A stretch of DNA of 64,000 nucleotides from Roseibium sp. Sym1. Its GTDB lineage: Bacteria; Pseudomonadota; Alphaproteobacteria; Rhizobiales; Stappiaceae. A program made the position numbers and the translations under genes. Shown here piece by piece: positions 1 to 8,600 of the stretch (positions are counted from its first letter, which is position 1; every line of letters starts with the position of its first letter). The stretch is from assembly GCF_027359675.1 (NCBI RefSeq), contig NZ_CP114786.1, positions 5,368,501-5,432,500 on the forward strand, given 5' to 3'. The notes beneath the pieces are model-generated. The model did not search any database and was not told the DNA's origin. It worked only from the letters and a program-made list of their open reading frames with translations.

Positions 1-1474
1 TCACGAAATAGAGCGCGCCCGAGAGCAGTGCCGCTGCCGGAACCGTTATGATCCAGGCCGCGATGATGGTCATGAAATGCGCCCGGCGCACAAGGTGCCT
101 GCGTGCCTGTTCTTCCCGGTTGCGGACGGGCCGAACCTGCTGATTGCCCGCGCTCTGGTGCTTGTTGACGTAGTCAAGACGGCGCTTGGAACGCTCCGTG
201 TACCACTCCCTGAAGAACCCCACACCGAACACCGCACCGACCGCAATATGGGTGGAACTGACGGGCAGTCCCAAACCGGACGCAATGATGACCGTGATGG
301 CCGCGGACAGGGACACGCAATAGGCGCGCATCGGGTTCAGCTTGGTGATCTGCTGGCCAACCATGTTGATAAGCTTGGGGCCGAACAGCAACAGCCCGAA
401 CGAAATGCCGAATGCGCCGACCGCCATGACCCAAAGCGGAATGCTGACCTTGGCGGCCACCTCTCCCAGTTCCGCGGTATGCACAATGGCGGCGAGCGGC
501 CCCACGGCATTGGCCACGTCATTCGCGCCATGGGCAAAGGACAACAGGGCCGCTGAACACACCAGTGGAACGGAAAACAGGGTGCGAAGTGACTGGTTCC
601 GGTTTTCAAGCCCTTCAGCCTGCCGGCGAATGAGGGGCCGCACCAGGAGCCAGACGGCCAAGCCAACGAGACTGCCAAGGAGCAGCGAGAGCGGCAAGTC
701 GATCTTGATGATCTTCTTGAGACCTTTCAGCGCGAGATAGCTGGCGAAGGCGCCGGCCATGACACCGATAAGAACCGGAACCCACTTGCGTGCCGCCGCA
801 ATCTTGTCGTCCTGGTAAATGATGAAGGACTTGATGAAGGCGAGGAAGGCAGCCGCGATCAGACCGCCGAGAAAGGGCGAAATGACCCAGCTCGCGGCAA
901 TGCTGCCCATGGTCACCCAGTTGACCGCGGTGAATCCCGCCGCGGCAATGCCCGCCCCCATGACGCCACCGACGATGGAGTGGGTTGTGGAGACCGGTGC
1001 CCCGATCCAGGTTGCCAGGTTGATCCACAGCGCGGAAGAGACCAGGGCTGCCATCATGGCCGCCATGAAGACAGACGAACTGGAGATGGAATCCGGGCTG
1101 ATGATCCCCTTGGATATCGTGCCGACAACATCACCGCCTGCGATCAGTGCCCCTGCACTTTCGAAGACGGCGGCAATGATCAGCGCCGTCAGCAGCGTCA
1201 TGGCGCGCGATCCGACAGCCGGCCCGACATTGTTGGCAACATCGTTGGCGCCGATATTCAGCGCCATGTAGGCCCCGATCGCAGCCGCCGCGACGATGAC
1301 GACCGCGCCCGGCGCCCCCGACATGGAAGCCCCAGCGGCCAGAGCGCATAGGACAATGAAGACAAGCGCTATGCCCGGCGCGATCAGACCGCGCCCGAGA
1401 GACCCCGCCGCCTCCTCCATATAGCTGAACTTGTCCAGATCCTTGTCGAGTGTCGGCTTTTTCAAGTTGGGCAT
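1..1474 (-). CDS. PiT-family inorganic phosphate transporter, 3' end outside window
   Basis: Inner-membrane low-affinity phosphate permease, probably H+ or cation coupled. The frame is open from ATG at 1474 to base 2 without a stop, so about 491 codons are present and the C-terminus lies beyond the left edge. Both halves carry the PiT signature: GANDVANNVGPAVG near the N-terminus and HGANDVANAVGPLAA in the second half, with PVSTTHSIVGG and PVSSTHIAVGA after them. Many hydrophobic helices are visible. The N-terminus (MPNLKKPTLDKDLDKF) matches that of the second permease at 2207-3715, which fixes the start. It is the last gene of a NUDIX-PiT-NUDIX-PiT series on the minus strand. No PhoU/DUF47 partner is visible. 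Confidence 0.93.
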   Translation of the reverse strand, partial: MPNLKKPTLDKDLDKFSYMEEAAGSLGRGLIAPGIALVFIVLCALAAGASMSGAPGAVVIVAAAAIGAYMALNIGANDVANNVGPAVGSRAMTLLTALIIAAVFESAGALIAGGDVVGTISKGIISPDSISSSSVFMAAMMAALVSSALWINLATWIGAPVSTTHSIVGGVMGAGIAAAGFTAVNWVTMGSIAASWVISPFLGGLIAAAFLAFIKSFIIYQDDKIAAARKWVPVLIGVMAGAFASYLALKGLKKIIKIDLPLSLLLGSLVGLAVWLLVRPLIRRQAEGLENRNQSLRTLFSVPLVCSAALLSFAHGANDVANAVGPLAAIVHTAELGEVAAKVSIPLWVMAVGAFGISFGLLLFGPKLINMVGQQITKLNPMRAYCVSLSAAITVIIASGLGLPVSSTHIAVGAVFGVGFFREWYTERSKRRLDYVNKHQSAGNQQVRPVRNREEQARRHLVRRAHFMTIIAAWIITVPAAALLSGALYFV

Positions 1475-1594
1475 GACAATCCAGTTCGCGGCTTCCCGGC
1501 GGCCCGTCGGCAGCCCAGGCGGTCTCGTACGGCGCCTGCCTTAAACAATCGTTGGAAAAGGTCAACCAAAACCACGCAAGAACGCGGATTTTTC

Positions 1595-2080
1595 TTAGCC
1601 GTGCAAGGTTTCCAGCTTGCGCAACACGTCCACAAGGCCGTCGTCATTCGAAATTCTGACAGCTTCCTTGATGGAAACCCACCGGACGTCCCGTTCCCCA
1701 GAATCAGGGAAATCCTTCAGGGTGTCTTCAACCTCGACAAGGAATACGAGGTTTTCCGTTCGTATTTTCAAACCGGCCTCCCCGCCCTTGTGGGAAGAAA
1801 AGCTGGCAAAAGGCTTCTTGTGGGCCTTGCCGACCACTCCCGCCTCCTCGTAGGCCTCTATGGCCGCCGTACGATGTGCCCTGTGGGACAGGATCGGCCA
1901 CCCTTTCGGCAGGATCCACCTTTGGGTCGACTTGGACGTGACCAGGAGGACTTCCAGCTTGCCGTGACGCCTCCGGTGGCAAAGAGCAGCGATCTGCAGC
2001 CTCGCGGGCCTGCGAAACATCGCAACAACGCTTTGGAGGAACGTCGGTCTGAAGTCGGAACCTGGATACGTATACGTCAT
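1595..2080 (-). CDS. NUDIX hydrolase, diphosphoinositol-polyphosphatase-like subgroup
   Basis: 161-residue NUDIX-fold hydrolase. It contains RWILPKGWP followed by a NUDIX box that ends IEAYEEAGVVG, so the metal-binding EExG is kept. The usual Arg of the REUXEE core is Ile and the first Glu of the box is His, so substrate and activity are uncertain. The ILPKG lead-in resembles the DIPP/ApnA hydrolase subgroup. I chose ATG 2080 rather than the upstream extension to 2200 because it gives exactly the length of the second copy (161 residues) and aligns ARLQIAAL at a similar distance from the start. It lies about 120 bases upstream of one PiT gene and about 125 bases downstream of the other. A link to phosphate homeostasis is inferred from this pairing only. 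Confidence 0.87.
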   Translation of the reverse strand: MTYTYPGSDFRPTFLQSVVAMFRRPARLQIAALCHRRRHGKLEVLLVTSKSTQRWILPKGWPILSHRAHRTAAIEAYEEAGVVGKAHKKPFASFSSHKGGEAGLKIRTENLVFLVEVEDTLKDFPDSGERDVRWVSIKEAVRISNDDGLVDVLRKLETLHG

Positions 2081-2206
2081 TAAGTTCTTTCTGCGGTCGT
2101 TCGATTCAATTGCCAATGATAGCAGCTGACACATGGCGATAGAAGTGCACTTAGTGCTCTCCGTTTGCCGGCGCAAGGCCTCACGCTCGCCATCCGGCAA
2201 CGCGGA

Positions 2207-3715
2207 TCATGAAATCAGCAGGTCGAGAAGGTGAAAAAGCCCTGCGGCGAGAAGGGCGGCTGCCGGAACGGTGACTGCCCAGGCGGCAACAATCGTCAAC
2301 AGGTTGGCGCGACGCACGAGGAGTCGGCGCCTGCGCTCTTCCCTGTTCTTGAGCATCTTGCGCGGTTTGACAACACCATCCTCCGCAACGTAGCGGTTTC
2401 GGTACCACTCCCGGTAAAACCCGACCCCGAACAGGGCTCCAACCGCGATATGCGTCGAGGAGACGGGCAAGCCGAAGGCGGAGGCAGCCAGGACTGTGGC
2501 CGCGGTCGCAAGCGTGATGCAAAAGGCACGGACCGGGTTCAGCTTGGTGATTTTCTTGCCGACCACCGTGATCAACCGTCGTCCGAACAACAGCAGGCCG
2601 GCCGATATGCCAAAGGCGCCAACGGCGCTCACCCACAATGGAACCTCGGGATTGAGAGCACCGAGATACCAGAAGATCAGGTCTGGAAAGTCGTTTGAAA
2701 GGCTGAGAACGATCGCAGCCAGAGGTCCAATGGCATTGGCGACGTCGTTGGCGCCATGGGCAAAGGACAAAAGTCCTGCCGTCACCATCAACGGCACTGC
2801 AAACAGGTTTCTCAAGGCGCGTGCACTGTCCTCCATCCTGTCGCTCTGGACGTGTACGATCCGGCGGTAGACCGACCAGATCAGGATGCCGACGAGCGCG
2901 GAAAGTGCGGGCGACAGCCAGTCAGGCACGGTGAAAAGGCGATTGGAGGTTTTCAGGAGCATGAATGCCGTGAAGATCGCTCCCATGAGCCCGAGCAGCA
3001 CCGGCAGCCAGAAACGCGCCGCCTTGATCCGGTTTCCCGAATAGACGACACGTGCATTGATGAATGCCATCAGCGCTGCCCCGATCAGACCGCCAAGGAC
3101 CGGGGAAAACACCCAGGACGCCGCAATGGCCGAAACGGTGGTCCAGTTGATCGCCGCGAACCCGCTTGCCGCAATGCCCGCTCCCACAACGCCGCCGATG
3201 ATCGAATGGGTCGTCGATACAGGCGCGCCGATAACGGTCGCGAAATTGATCCAGAGCGCGGCCGCGGCCATGGCCGTCAGCATGGCCTGGATGAAGACGA
3301 AATTGTGCTCGACATCCGAGGGACTGAGGATCTGGCTGGACACCGTTGTCACGACGCTTCCGCCGGCCAGCAGAGCCCCCGCGCTCTCGCAGATCGCGGC
3401 CAGGATGAGCGCGCCTGTCAGGCTGATCACCCTGGCGCCGACCGCGGGACTGACATTGTTGGCAACATCGTTTGCGCCGATATTCAGGGCCATGTAGCCG
3501 CCGATCGCACTGGCGGCCACCAGAACGAACACGTCCGTATGGTCGGTGGAGACAACCTGCAACGCTGCGACGGTCACACACAGGCCCAGGAAAATCACGG
3601 CAAGGCCCACGCCGGTCAGGCGGCGCCCCATGGCCTCTGCGGCATCACCCAAAAACCCGAACTTGTCGAGATCCTTGTCGAGGGCCTTCGGCTTCAGGTC
3701 CCTGTTCGTCAGCAA
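2207..3715 (-). CDS. PiT-family inorganic phosphate transporter, second copy
   Basis: Complete PiT permease of about 502 residues. Signature blocks are NIGANDVANNVSPAVGAR, PVSTTHSIIGGVVGAGIAASGF, HGANDVANAIGPLAA and GLPVSSTHIAVGALFG, so both inverted halves are intact. The open frame extends to GTG 3751, but TTG 3715 has an AGG eight bases upstream and gives an N-terminus (..LKPKALDKDLDKF) that matches the neighbouring copy. I therefore prefer 3715. It is clearly paralogous to the permease at 1-1474 through the whole visible length but diverged, so the duplication is old. It follows a NUDIX gene (3860-4345) on the same strand. Confidence 0.93.
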   Translation of the reverse strand: MLTNRDLKPKALDKDLDKFGFLGDAAEAMGRRLTGVGLAVIFLGLCVTVAALQVVSTDHTDVFVLVAASAIGGYMALNIGANDVANNVSPAVGARVISLTGALILAAICESAGALLAGGSVVTTVSSQILSPSDVEHNFVFIQAMLTAMAAAALWINFATVIGAPVSTTHSIIGGVVGAGIAASGFAAINWTTVSAIAASWVFSPVLGGLIGAALMAFINARVVYSGNRIKAARFWLPVLLGLMGAIFTAFMLLKTSNRLFTVPDWLSPALSALVGILIWSVYRRIVHVQSDRMEDSARALRNLFAVPLMVTAGLLSFAHGANDVANAIGPLAAIVLSLSNDFPDLIFWYLGALNPEVPLWVSAVGAFGISAGLLLFGRRLITVVGKKITKLNPVRAFCITLATAATVLAASAFGLPVSSTHIAVGALFGVGFYREWYRNRYVAEDGVVKPRKMLKNREERRRRLLVRRANLLTIVAAWAVTVPAAALLAAGLFHLLDLLIS

Positions 3716-3859
3716 GCGGTCAACCTCAACTCTATCGCCTCTTCGATGCACACAAGCATTTCGTTCCGGGCGCGCGGTTCATCGCATTACCCATGATCAC
3801 ATGGAAAGGAGACACCGGTGCGTCACCGATGAATTTCCTTCCCGGTCTTTCCCGGATAC

Positions 3860-4345
3860 TCAGGTGATGCTGGACCGGTGCTTGCGCAGGAACCGCCTCA
3901 AGGACGGTTCGTCAACGGCGTCGATCGCTTCCGAGAGCGGCAGCCAAACGAGATCCCGCTGGCCCTTCTCGGGGAAATCCTTCAGCTGCTTTTCAAATCG
4001 TATCTTGAAGACAAGTACCTTTGTCCTGATCCGAAGTCCGTCGGACAACCCCTTGAAGGATCTGAAACTTCCGATGGGACGGGGATCAACCTTGCCGGTG
4101 ACCCCGGCCTCCTCACAGGCTTCGATGATCGCTGTCTCACAGGCAGGCCTGTCCTTTTCAGGCCAGCCTTTGGGCAGGATCATTCGCCCGGATTCGCGCG
4201 TCGAGACAAGGAGCACCTCAGGTTCGCTGTCGCCGGAGCGAAAGCACAGCGCCGCGATCTGCAGACGGGCAGGCTTGACGAACAAGCCACTCAACCCGTG
4301 CAGCCACGATGCTTCCTGCGTTGCTATTGCCTTAGCGACACTCAT
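3860..4345 (-). CDS. NUDIX hydrolase, second copy
   Basis: 161-residue NUDIX protein paralogous to 1595-2080: both share PARLQIAALC near residue 26, MILPKGWPEK or its variant, and a box ending IEACEEAGVTG. As in the other copy, Arg of REUXEE is Ile, so this is a family trait rather than a chance mutation. A shared middle block, LKIRT/LRIRTKVLVF then LKDFP..G.RD, follows the box. Start ATG 4345 is the only one that leaves a normal N-terminus. A plausible sigma-70 promoter sits just upstream (4375-4403), so this gene may head the NUDIX-PiT-NUDIX-PiT transcription unit. Substrate unknown; nucleoside or inositol polyphosphates are family-level possibilities. Confidence 0.87.
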   Translation of the reverse strand: MSVAKAIATQEASWLHGLSGLFVKPARLQIAALCFRSGDSEPEVLLVSTRESGRMILPKGWPEKDRPACETAIIEACEEAGVTGKVDPRPIGSFRSFKGLSDGLRIRTKVLVFKIRFEKQLKDFPEKGQRDLVWLPLSEAIDAVDEPSLRRFLRKHRSSIT

Positions 4346-4374
4346 CTCCAGACCACCTGTTTTCGGATGAGCGC

Positions 4375-4403
4375 TGTATAGAGGGTTCTTGTAGTGCCGT
4401 AAA
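4375..4403 (-). promoter_or_regulatory. Predicted sigma-70 promoter for NUDIX-PiT cluster
   Basis: Read on the minus strand: TTTACG, 17-base spacer, TATACA. The -10 box ends about 30 bases before the NUDIX start codon at 4345. Prediction from spacing and consensus only. Confidence 0.4.
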
Positions 4404-4459
4404 GCAAAATGTGCACACTGTGCGCATTGCTGTCCGCCTAACTTTCTCCCTGGCCTTCG

Positions 4460-5350
4460 CTATCCGGCAACGACCCTGACATGATCCGCGGTCCAGGCTC
4501 CTGGCCAGACCTCGGCTTTTCCTGATTTAAGATCAGCTAGTTGGCGGAAAGGCACGGAAGCAAGCAAGAACGGTTCCTCACCATTCGTCCCATCCGTCGG
4601 CGCAATCTCTCCCGCAATGCCGACAAACCCGAACTCCTCCTCGCAAGGCAGGTAAAGAGCCGCGCCCGAAACATTCGAATCGTTTTGCGTGGTGCCCTTG
4701 GATGTTCCAACGACACCGCAGACGGCAACGGCGCACATGAGCTCCACCGCCCGTGCCTTGGCGCAACCGAACACCCGGTGATATCCGGACAGTTTTTCCG
4801 TCATCGAAGGCACCAGAAGAAGATCGATTTCCCGGCGCGCCAGCAGGCTGCTGAGCGCGGGCATTTCCACGTCCAGGCAGATCAGGACCGACATTTTCAG
4901 CCCGTCGAGTTCGAATACATTGAGCGCGTCACCGGGGGTCAGGTGCCAGACATCCGGGTCCTGTTCGAACGGGGTCAGGCTGAGCTTGTCCTGACGGATC
5001 TCCCGCCCGTCACGTGTCAGCAGAACCGCGGTATTGGTAATGCCCTTTGCCGTCTTTACCGGCATGGTACCCACGAGCAGCGATACACCGTGTTTTTCCG
5101 GCAAAGACGCCAGCAACGGAATCAGCGAGGTACCCACATCCGCAAGAAACGACATCTCCTGGTCCGGTCGCAACCCTTCCGGCTTGAACGCCAGGCAGCA
5201 CTCGATGAGGTATTCCGGAAGCAGAAGAAGCTTGGCTCCGGCGTCGCGGGCACGGCACACGCCCTCCTCGATCTGAGCAGCAAATTCGGCAACAGATCCG
5301 GGCGCGCGGCCAAGATTGAAGGACCAGAGTGCGAGTGGGTAGTCGGTCAT
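4460..5350 (-). CDS. Carbon-nitrogen hydrolase (nitrilase superfamily amidase)
   Basis: About 296 residues of nitrilase fold. The catalytic Glu-Lys-Cys triad is recognisable in LLLLPEYLIE, DKLSLTPFEQD and VLICLDVEMP. Such enzymes hydrolyse amides, carbamoyl groups or nitriles; the specificity cannot be told from sequence. The start was placed at ATG 5350 (MTDYPLALWSFNLGR) because AGGA lies just upstream, and the first strand of the fold begins there; an upstream in-frame start at 5383 lacks this support. The single gene is separated by 114 bases from the NUDIX gene downstream. Its neighbours give no pathway clue. Confidence 0.85.
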   Translation of the reverse strand: MTDYPLALWSFNLGRAPGSVAEFAAQIEEGVCRARDAGAKLLLLPEYLIECCLAFKPEGLRPDQEMSFLADVGTSLIPLLASLPEKHGVSLLVGTMPVKTAKGITNTAVLLTRDGREIRQDKLSLTPFEQDPDVWHLTPGDALNVFELDGLKMSVLICLDVEMPALSSLLARREIDLLLVPSMTEKLSGYHRVFGCAKARAVELMCAVAVCGVVGTSKGTTQNDSNVSGAALYLPCEEEFGFVGIAGEIAPTDGTNGEEPFLLASVPFRQLADLKSGKAEVWPGAWTADHVRVVAG

Positions 5351-5435
5351 GAATTCCTGCGCCTCCCGGAAAGTGAGGCGCAAGACATAACGGCCGGGCT
5401 CTGATCAGTTCAAGCCACAAATTCGATATCGGAGA

Positions 5436-5627
5436 TCAATCCAGAAACAGGCCGACAAAAGCAGCGAGCGCGACCAGAAAGCCGGTTCCCACGAACGCAG
5501 CCCTGGGTTCCCTTGGCAACGCCTTGAGCTTGGCGGATCGCCTCACTTCACGGATACCTTTCAGTGCCCTGTCGGTACGCCGGTCGATCTCGGCAAAATA
5601 GGGCGAGAGCTCGTTCTGAGCGTGCAT
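5436..5627 (-). CDS. Small single-span membrane protein, unknown function
   Basis: 63 residues. A charged, basic N-terminal half (YFAEIDRRTDRALKGIREVRR) is followed by one C-terminal hydrophobic span (AAFVGTGFLVALAAFVGLFL), ending almost at the stop. GAGG sits seven bases before the ATG, which supports real translation. No family recognised. It lies between the nitrilase-family gene and recJ, all on one strand. The topology is that of a tail-anchored inner-membrane protein (inference). Confidence 0.6.
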   Translation of the reverse strand: MHAQNELSPYFAEIDRRTDRALKGIREVRRSAKLKALPREPRAAFVGTGFLVALAAFVGLFLD

Positions 5628-5707
5628 GCCTGTTCCTCACGATTCCTTCGCGGAACCTGACCATAGGCATAGACCCTTAGCGGAGGGTTAACGGCCCGTT
5701 TACCAAA

Positions 5708-5733
5708 CACGCATCACAGGCACGCATCACAGG
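5708..5733. repeat. 13-base tandem duplication at recJ 3' end
   Basis: CACGCATCACAGG occurs twice back to back, 5708-5720 and 5721-5733. The second copy contains the recJ stop codon. Probably a replication-slippage duplication. Confidence 0.7.
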
Positions 5734-7544
5734 CGGGTTTTCTGAGGATCGGCGACATCGAGAATACGCAATTGCACCTTGGGTGTCCCCTGCCAGGTAT
5801 CGATCGACAGCGACCCGGCGACATGGAGGTTGCGTCCTCGCCCCTCCAGCAGCATTTTTCCGTGCGGCTTGTCATCCGCCTTGAAACAGATGCCTTTCAG
5901 GCCGGTTCCGTCACCGGCGGCGATGGTCGCGCGCACATGCCCCTTGCCGACCACGTCGGCGAAGGAGATCCGGTGGGCCGGAAAGGCAAAGACCGGCTCG
6001 GCGTGCCCGGCCCCATACGGACCGGCTTTTTCCAGCAGCTCCAAAAGATCGAGGGTTGCTCCGGTCGCGGTCAATGCAGCGTCAATCTTGAGTTCCCGAT
6101 GGGCGGAGGCCGTCGCAACGTCCTCTTTCAGTTCGTCGTTGAAAAACGCCTCCAGATCCGCGCTCTTTTCCCGGCGAACGGTCAGGCCGGCAGCCATGGC
6201 ATGCCCGCCGCCTTTTTCGAGAAGCCCTTCGTCCACCGCCTTGCGGACGACCCGGCCAAGATCCACCCCCGGGATGGAGCGTCCGGACCCTGTTCCCTTT
6301 CCTGACGCGTCAAAGGCGATCGCGAAGGCCGGCCGGCGATGCGCGTCCTTCAGCCGGGAGGCAATCAGTCCGACGATGCCCGGGTGCCAGTCTTCAGACC
6401 CGGTCAGGAGAACCGCCGGGTCCCTGGCCTCTATTGCCAGGACCGCCTCGGCGCCGGCCTCTTCCAGCATGACTGCTTCCATGGCTTGGCGTTCACTGTT
6501 GAGCTGGTCGAGGCGCTCCGCAATGCCCCGCGCCTCGTGCGGATCTTCGGTGGTCAAAAGGCGCGCGCCGAGCGCCGCATCCCCGATGCGGCCGCCGGCA
6601 TTGATCCTGGGCCCGACGAGAAAACCAAGGTGATAGGGCGCAGGTTTTCCGCTGACGCGAGCCGCATCCGCCAGGGCGGTCAATCCATAATTGCGGCGCT
6701 GGTGCATCACCGACAGGCCACGCGTGACATAGGCCCTGTTCAGTCCCCGAAGCGGAACGACGTCGCAGACCGTGCCAAGCGCAACGAGGTCGAGCAGCGC
6801 CATCAGGTCCGGTTGCTGACCGGACTGAAAGGCCCCGCGCCGGCGCAATTCACGGTTCAAACCGACCAGAAACAGGAAGGTGACGCCGACCGCGGCCAGG
6901 TGTCCCTGGCCGGACAGGTCATCCTGCCGGTTCGGGTTGACCAATGCCACGACCTCCGGAACGGTTTCCCCGACCTGGTGATGGTCAATAACCACAACGT
7001 CAAGTGACAGGCGCTGCGCGGTTTCAAAGGCTTCGAAGGAGGTGCTGCCGCAATCCAGCGTCACCAGAAGTTCGGCACCTTCCTGCTGCAGGGCTTCTAT
7101 GGCCGGTCCGTTGGGGCCATAGCCTTCGATGATCCGGTCGGGGATATGGATCACCGGATCGAGACCCAGCCACTGCAGGTACTTGGCAAGGATTGCCGAA
7201 GAGGTCGCACCGTCGACGTCATAGTCACCGAAGATCGCGATCTTCTTGCGCGCCTCAACCGCGTCGGCAACGCGTTCAACCGCAGCATCCATGTCAACCA
7301 GCGTGGACGGATCGGGCATCAGCGCCTTGAGAGACGGCTCCAGAAAGGCTGGCGCCAGCTCCGGCAGAACGCCGCGCGCCGCCATGACCCGTGCGAGCAC
7401 GTCGGGCAGACCATGGGTCTGGGAAATCGCCATGGCAGCGCGCGCATCAGCGGCTGTCAGGCGCTCGCGCCAGGCGTTGTCATTTGCCGACCGGGCGACT
7501 CCGAGAACGAGCCGCCGGTCTTCCTCCTCGGAATTTCCCAGCAT
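5727..7544 (-). CDS. recJ: Single-stranded-DNA-specific 5'-3' exonuclease RecJ
   Basis: DHH-family exonuclease acting in recombination, mismatch and base-excision repair. Motifs are in the expected order: GDYDVDGATS (motif I), TLDCGST, VVIDHHQVG (DHH) and VNPNRQDD in the N-terminal catalytic half; RINAGGRIG in the linker region; and GGGHAMAAGLT of DHHA1 in the C-terminal half. Length near 605 residues is normal. TTG 7559 overlaps the glpX stop, but ATG 7544, preceded by a purine-rich GGGACGGA, is the better start and leaves an 11-base gap to glpX. The order alaC-hom-glpX-recJ recurs in rhizobial relatives. A 13-base tandem duplication covers the stop codon (5708-5733). Confidence 0.95.
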   Translation of the reverse strand: MLGNSEEEDRRLVLGVARSANDNAWRERLTAADARAAMAISQTHGLPDVLARVMAARGVLPELAPAFLEPSLKALMPDPSTLVDMDAAVERVADAVEARKKIAIFGDYDVDGATSSAILAKYLQWLGLDPVIHIPDRIIEGYGPNGPAIEALQQEGAELLVTLDCGSTSFEAFETAQRLSLDVVVIDHHQVGETVPEVVALVNPNRQDDLSGQGHLAAVGVTFLFLVGLNRELRRRGAFQSGQQPDLMALLDLVALGTVCDVVPLRGLNRAYVTRGLSVMHQRRNYGLTALADAARVSGKPAPYHLGFLVGPRINAGGRIGDAALGARLLTTEDPHEARGIAERLDQLNSERQAMEAVMLEEAGAEAVLAIEARDPAVLLTGSEDWHPGIVGLIASRLKDAHRRPAFAIAFDASGKGTGSGRSIPGVDLGRVVRKAVDEGLLEKGGGHAMAAGLTVRREKSADLEAFFNDELKEDVATASAHRELKIDAALTATGATLDLLELLEKAGPYGAGHAEPVFAFPAHRISFADVVGKGHVRATIAAGDGTGLKGICFKADDKPHGKMLLEGRGRNLHVAGSLSIDTWQGTPKVQLRILDVADPQKTRL

Positions 7545-7555
7545 TCCGTCCCGGC

Positions 7556-8551
7556 TCAATCCAGATGAAATTTCTCAAGATCCGTGTGCTGGGCCTTGAT
7601 GTAACGCACCGTACCGGTGGAGGATCGCATGACCACCGTGTGCGTGGTGATGTGGTGGCGTCCGAAACGGACCCCTTGCAGGAAGTTGCCGTCGGTGACG
7701 CCCGTGGCGGCGAACAGCACGTCCGGGCCTGCCATGTCCTCAAGCGTGTATTTCTTCTTGATGTCGTCGATGCCCATTCGGTGAGCGCGTTCAACCTGTT
7801 CGTCGCGGGTGATCACCAGCCGGGACTGCATCTGGCCGCCGATGCAGCGCAGCGCCGCCGCCGCCAGAACCCCTTCCGGCGCACCGCCGATACCTGCATA
7901 GATATCGATGCCGGTTTCGTCCGAATCCGTGGTGTGAATGACGCCCGCGACATCGCCGTCGCCGATCAGGCGTATTGCTGCACCCGTTGCACGGATATCC
8001 TCGATCAGACGGGCGTGGCGCGGACGGTCCAGGACACAGGCGGTCACTTCATCCACCCTGACGCCCTTTTCCTTGGCCACAGCCGCGATATTGTCGGCGA
8101 TCGGGGCATCCAGATCGATCAGGCCGGCAGGATAGCCCGGGCCAATCGCGATCTTGTCCATGTAGCTGTCCGGCGCGTTCAGCAAATCCCCTTCGGGTGC
8201 GAGCGCGATCACGGCCAGGGAGTTCGGCAGGTTCTTGGCGCAGATGGTGGTTCCTTCCAGCGGGTCGAGAGCGATGTCCACCTTCGGCCCTTTTTTGGTG
8301 CCGACATTCTCGCCGATGTACAACATCGGAGCCTCGTCACGTTCCCCCTCGCCGATAACGACCGTGCCGTCGATCGGCAGCCGGTTCAGCTCCCGCCGCA
8401 TCGCGTCCACCGCTGCCTGGTCAGCAGCCATCTCATCGCCATGGCCCCGCAGACGGGCCGCCGATACGGCTGCCCTTTCGCTGACACGGGCCAGCTCAAG
8501 TGTCAGAATACGGTCCAGTCCGCTCGACGGCTGATTTTCAGTATTGGACAT
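7556..8551 (-). CDS. glpX: Class II fructose-1,6-bisphosphatase
   Basis: Hydrolyses fructose-1,6-bisphosphate to fructose-6-phosphate in gluconeogenesis (and sedoheptulose bisphosphate in some bacteria). Family motifs: VIGEGERDEAPMLYIGE, VDIALDPLEGTT (metal and phosphate binding) and YAGIGGAPEGVLAAAALRC. About 331 residues, normal for GlpX. Two ATGs lie six bases apart; the second (8551, MSNTENQPSS) has GGAG six bases upstream and is preferred over 8557. It lies 49 bases downstream of hom and just before recJ, so the three genes probably share a transcript. Confidence 0.96.
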   Translation of the reverse strand: MSNTENQPSSGLDRILTLELARVSERAAVSAARLRGHGDEMAADQAAVDAMRRELNRLPIDGTVVIGEGERDEAPMLYIGENVGTKKGPKVDIALDPLEGTTICAKNLPNSLAVIALAPEGDLLNAPDSYMDKIAIGPGYPAGLIDLDAPIADNIAAVAKEKGVRVDEVTACVLDRPRHARLIEDIRATGAAIRLIGDGDVAGVIHTTDSDETGIDIYAGIGGAPEGVLAAAALRCIGGQMQSRLVITRDEQVERAHRMGIDDIKKKYTLEDMAGPDVLFAATGVTDGNFLQGVRFGRHHITTHTVVMRSSTGTVRYIKAQHTDLEKFHLD

Positions 8552-8600
8552 CAACATCTCCAGTCTCTCCCCGCAAGACGCCTGGTCGGGCCCTTACTTG

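Noticed and set aside
615..1565. Apparent frame breaks in the first PiT gene
   Set aside because: Short minus-strand frames here are shadows; the correct frame is open from 1474 to base 2 without a stop and merely runs off the window.
2756..3796. Plus-strand open frame of 346 codons
   Set aside because: Antisense of the PiT permease gene; composition is Arg/His/Asp-rich shadow of a high-GC membrane protein, with no family resemblance.
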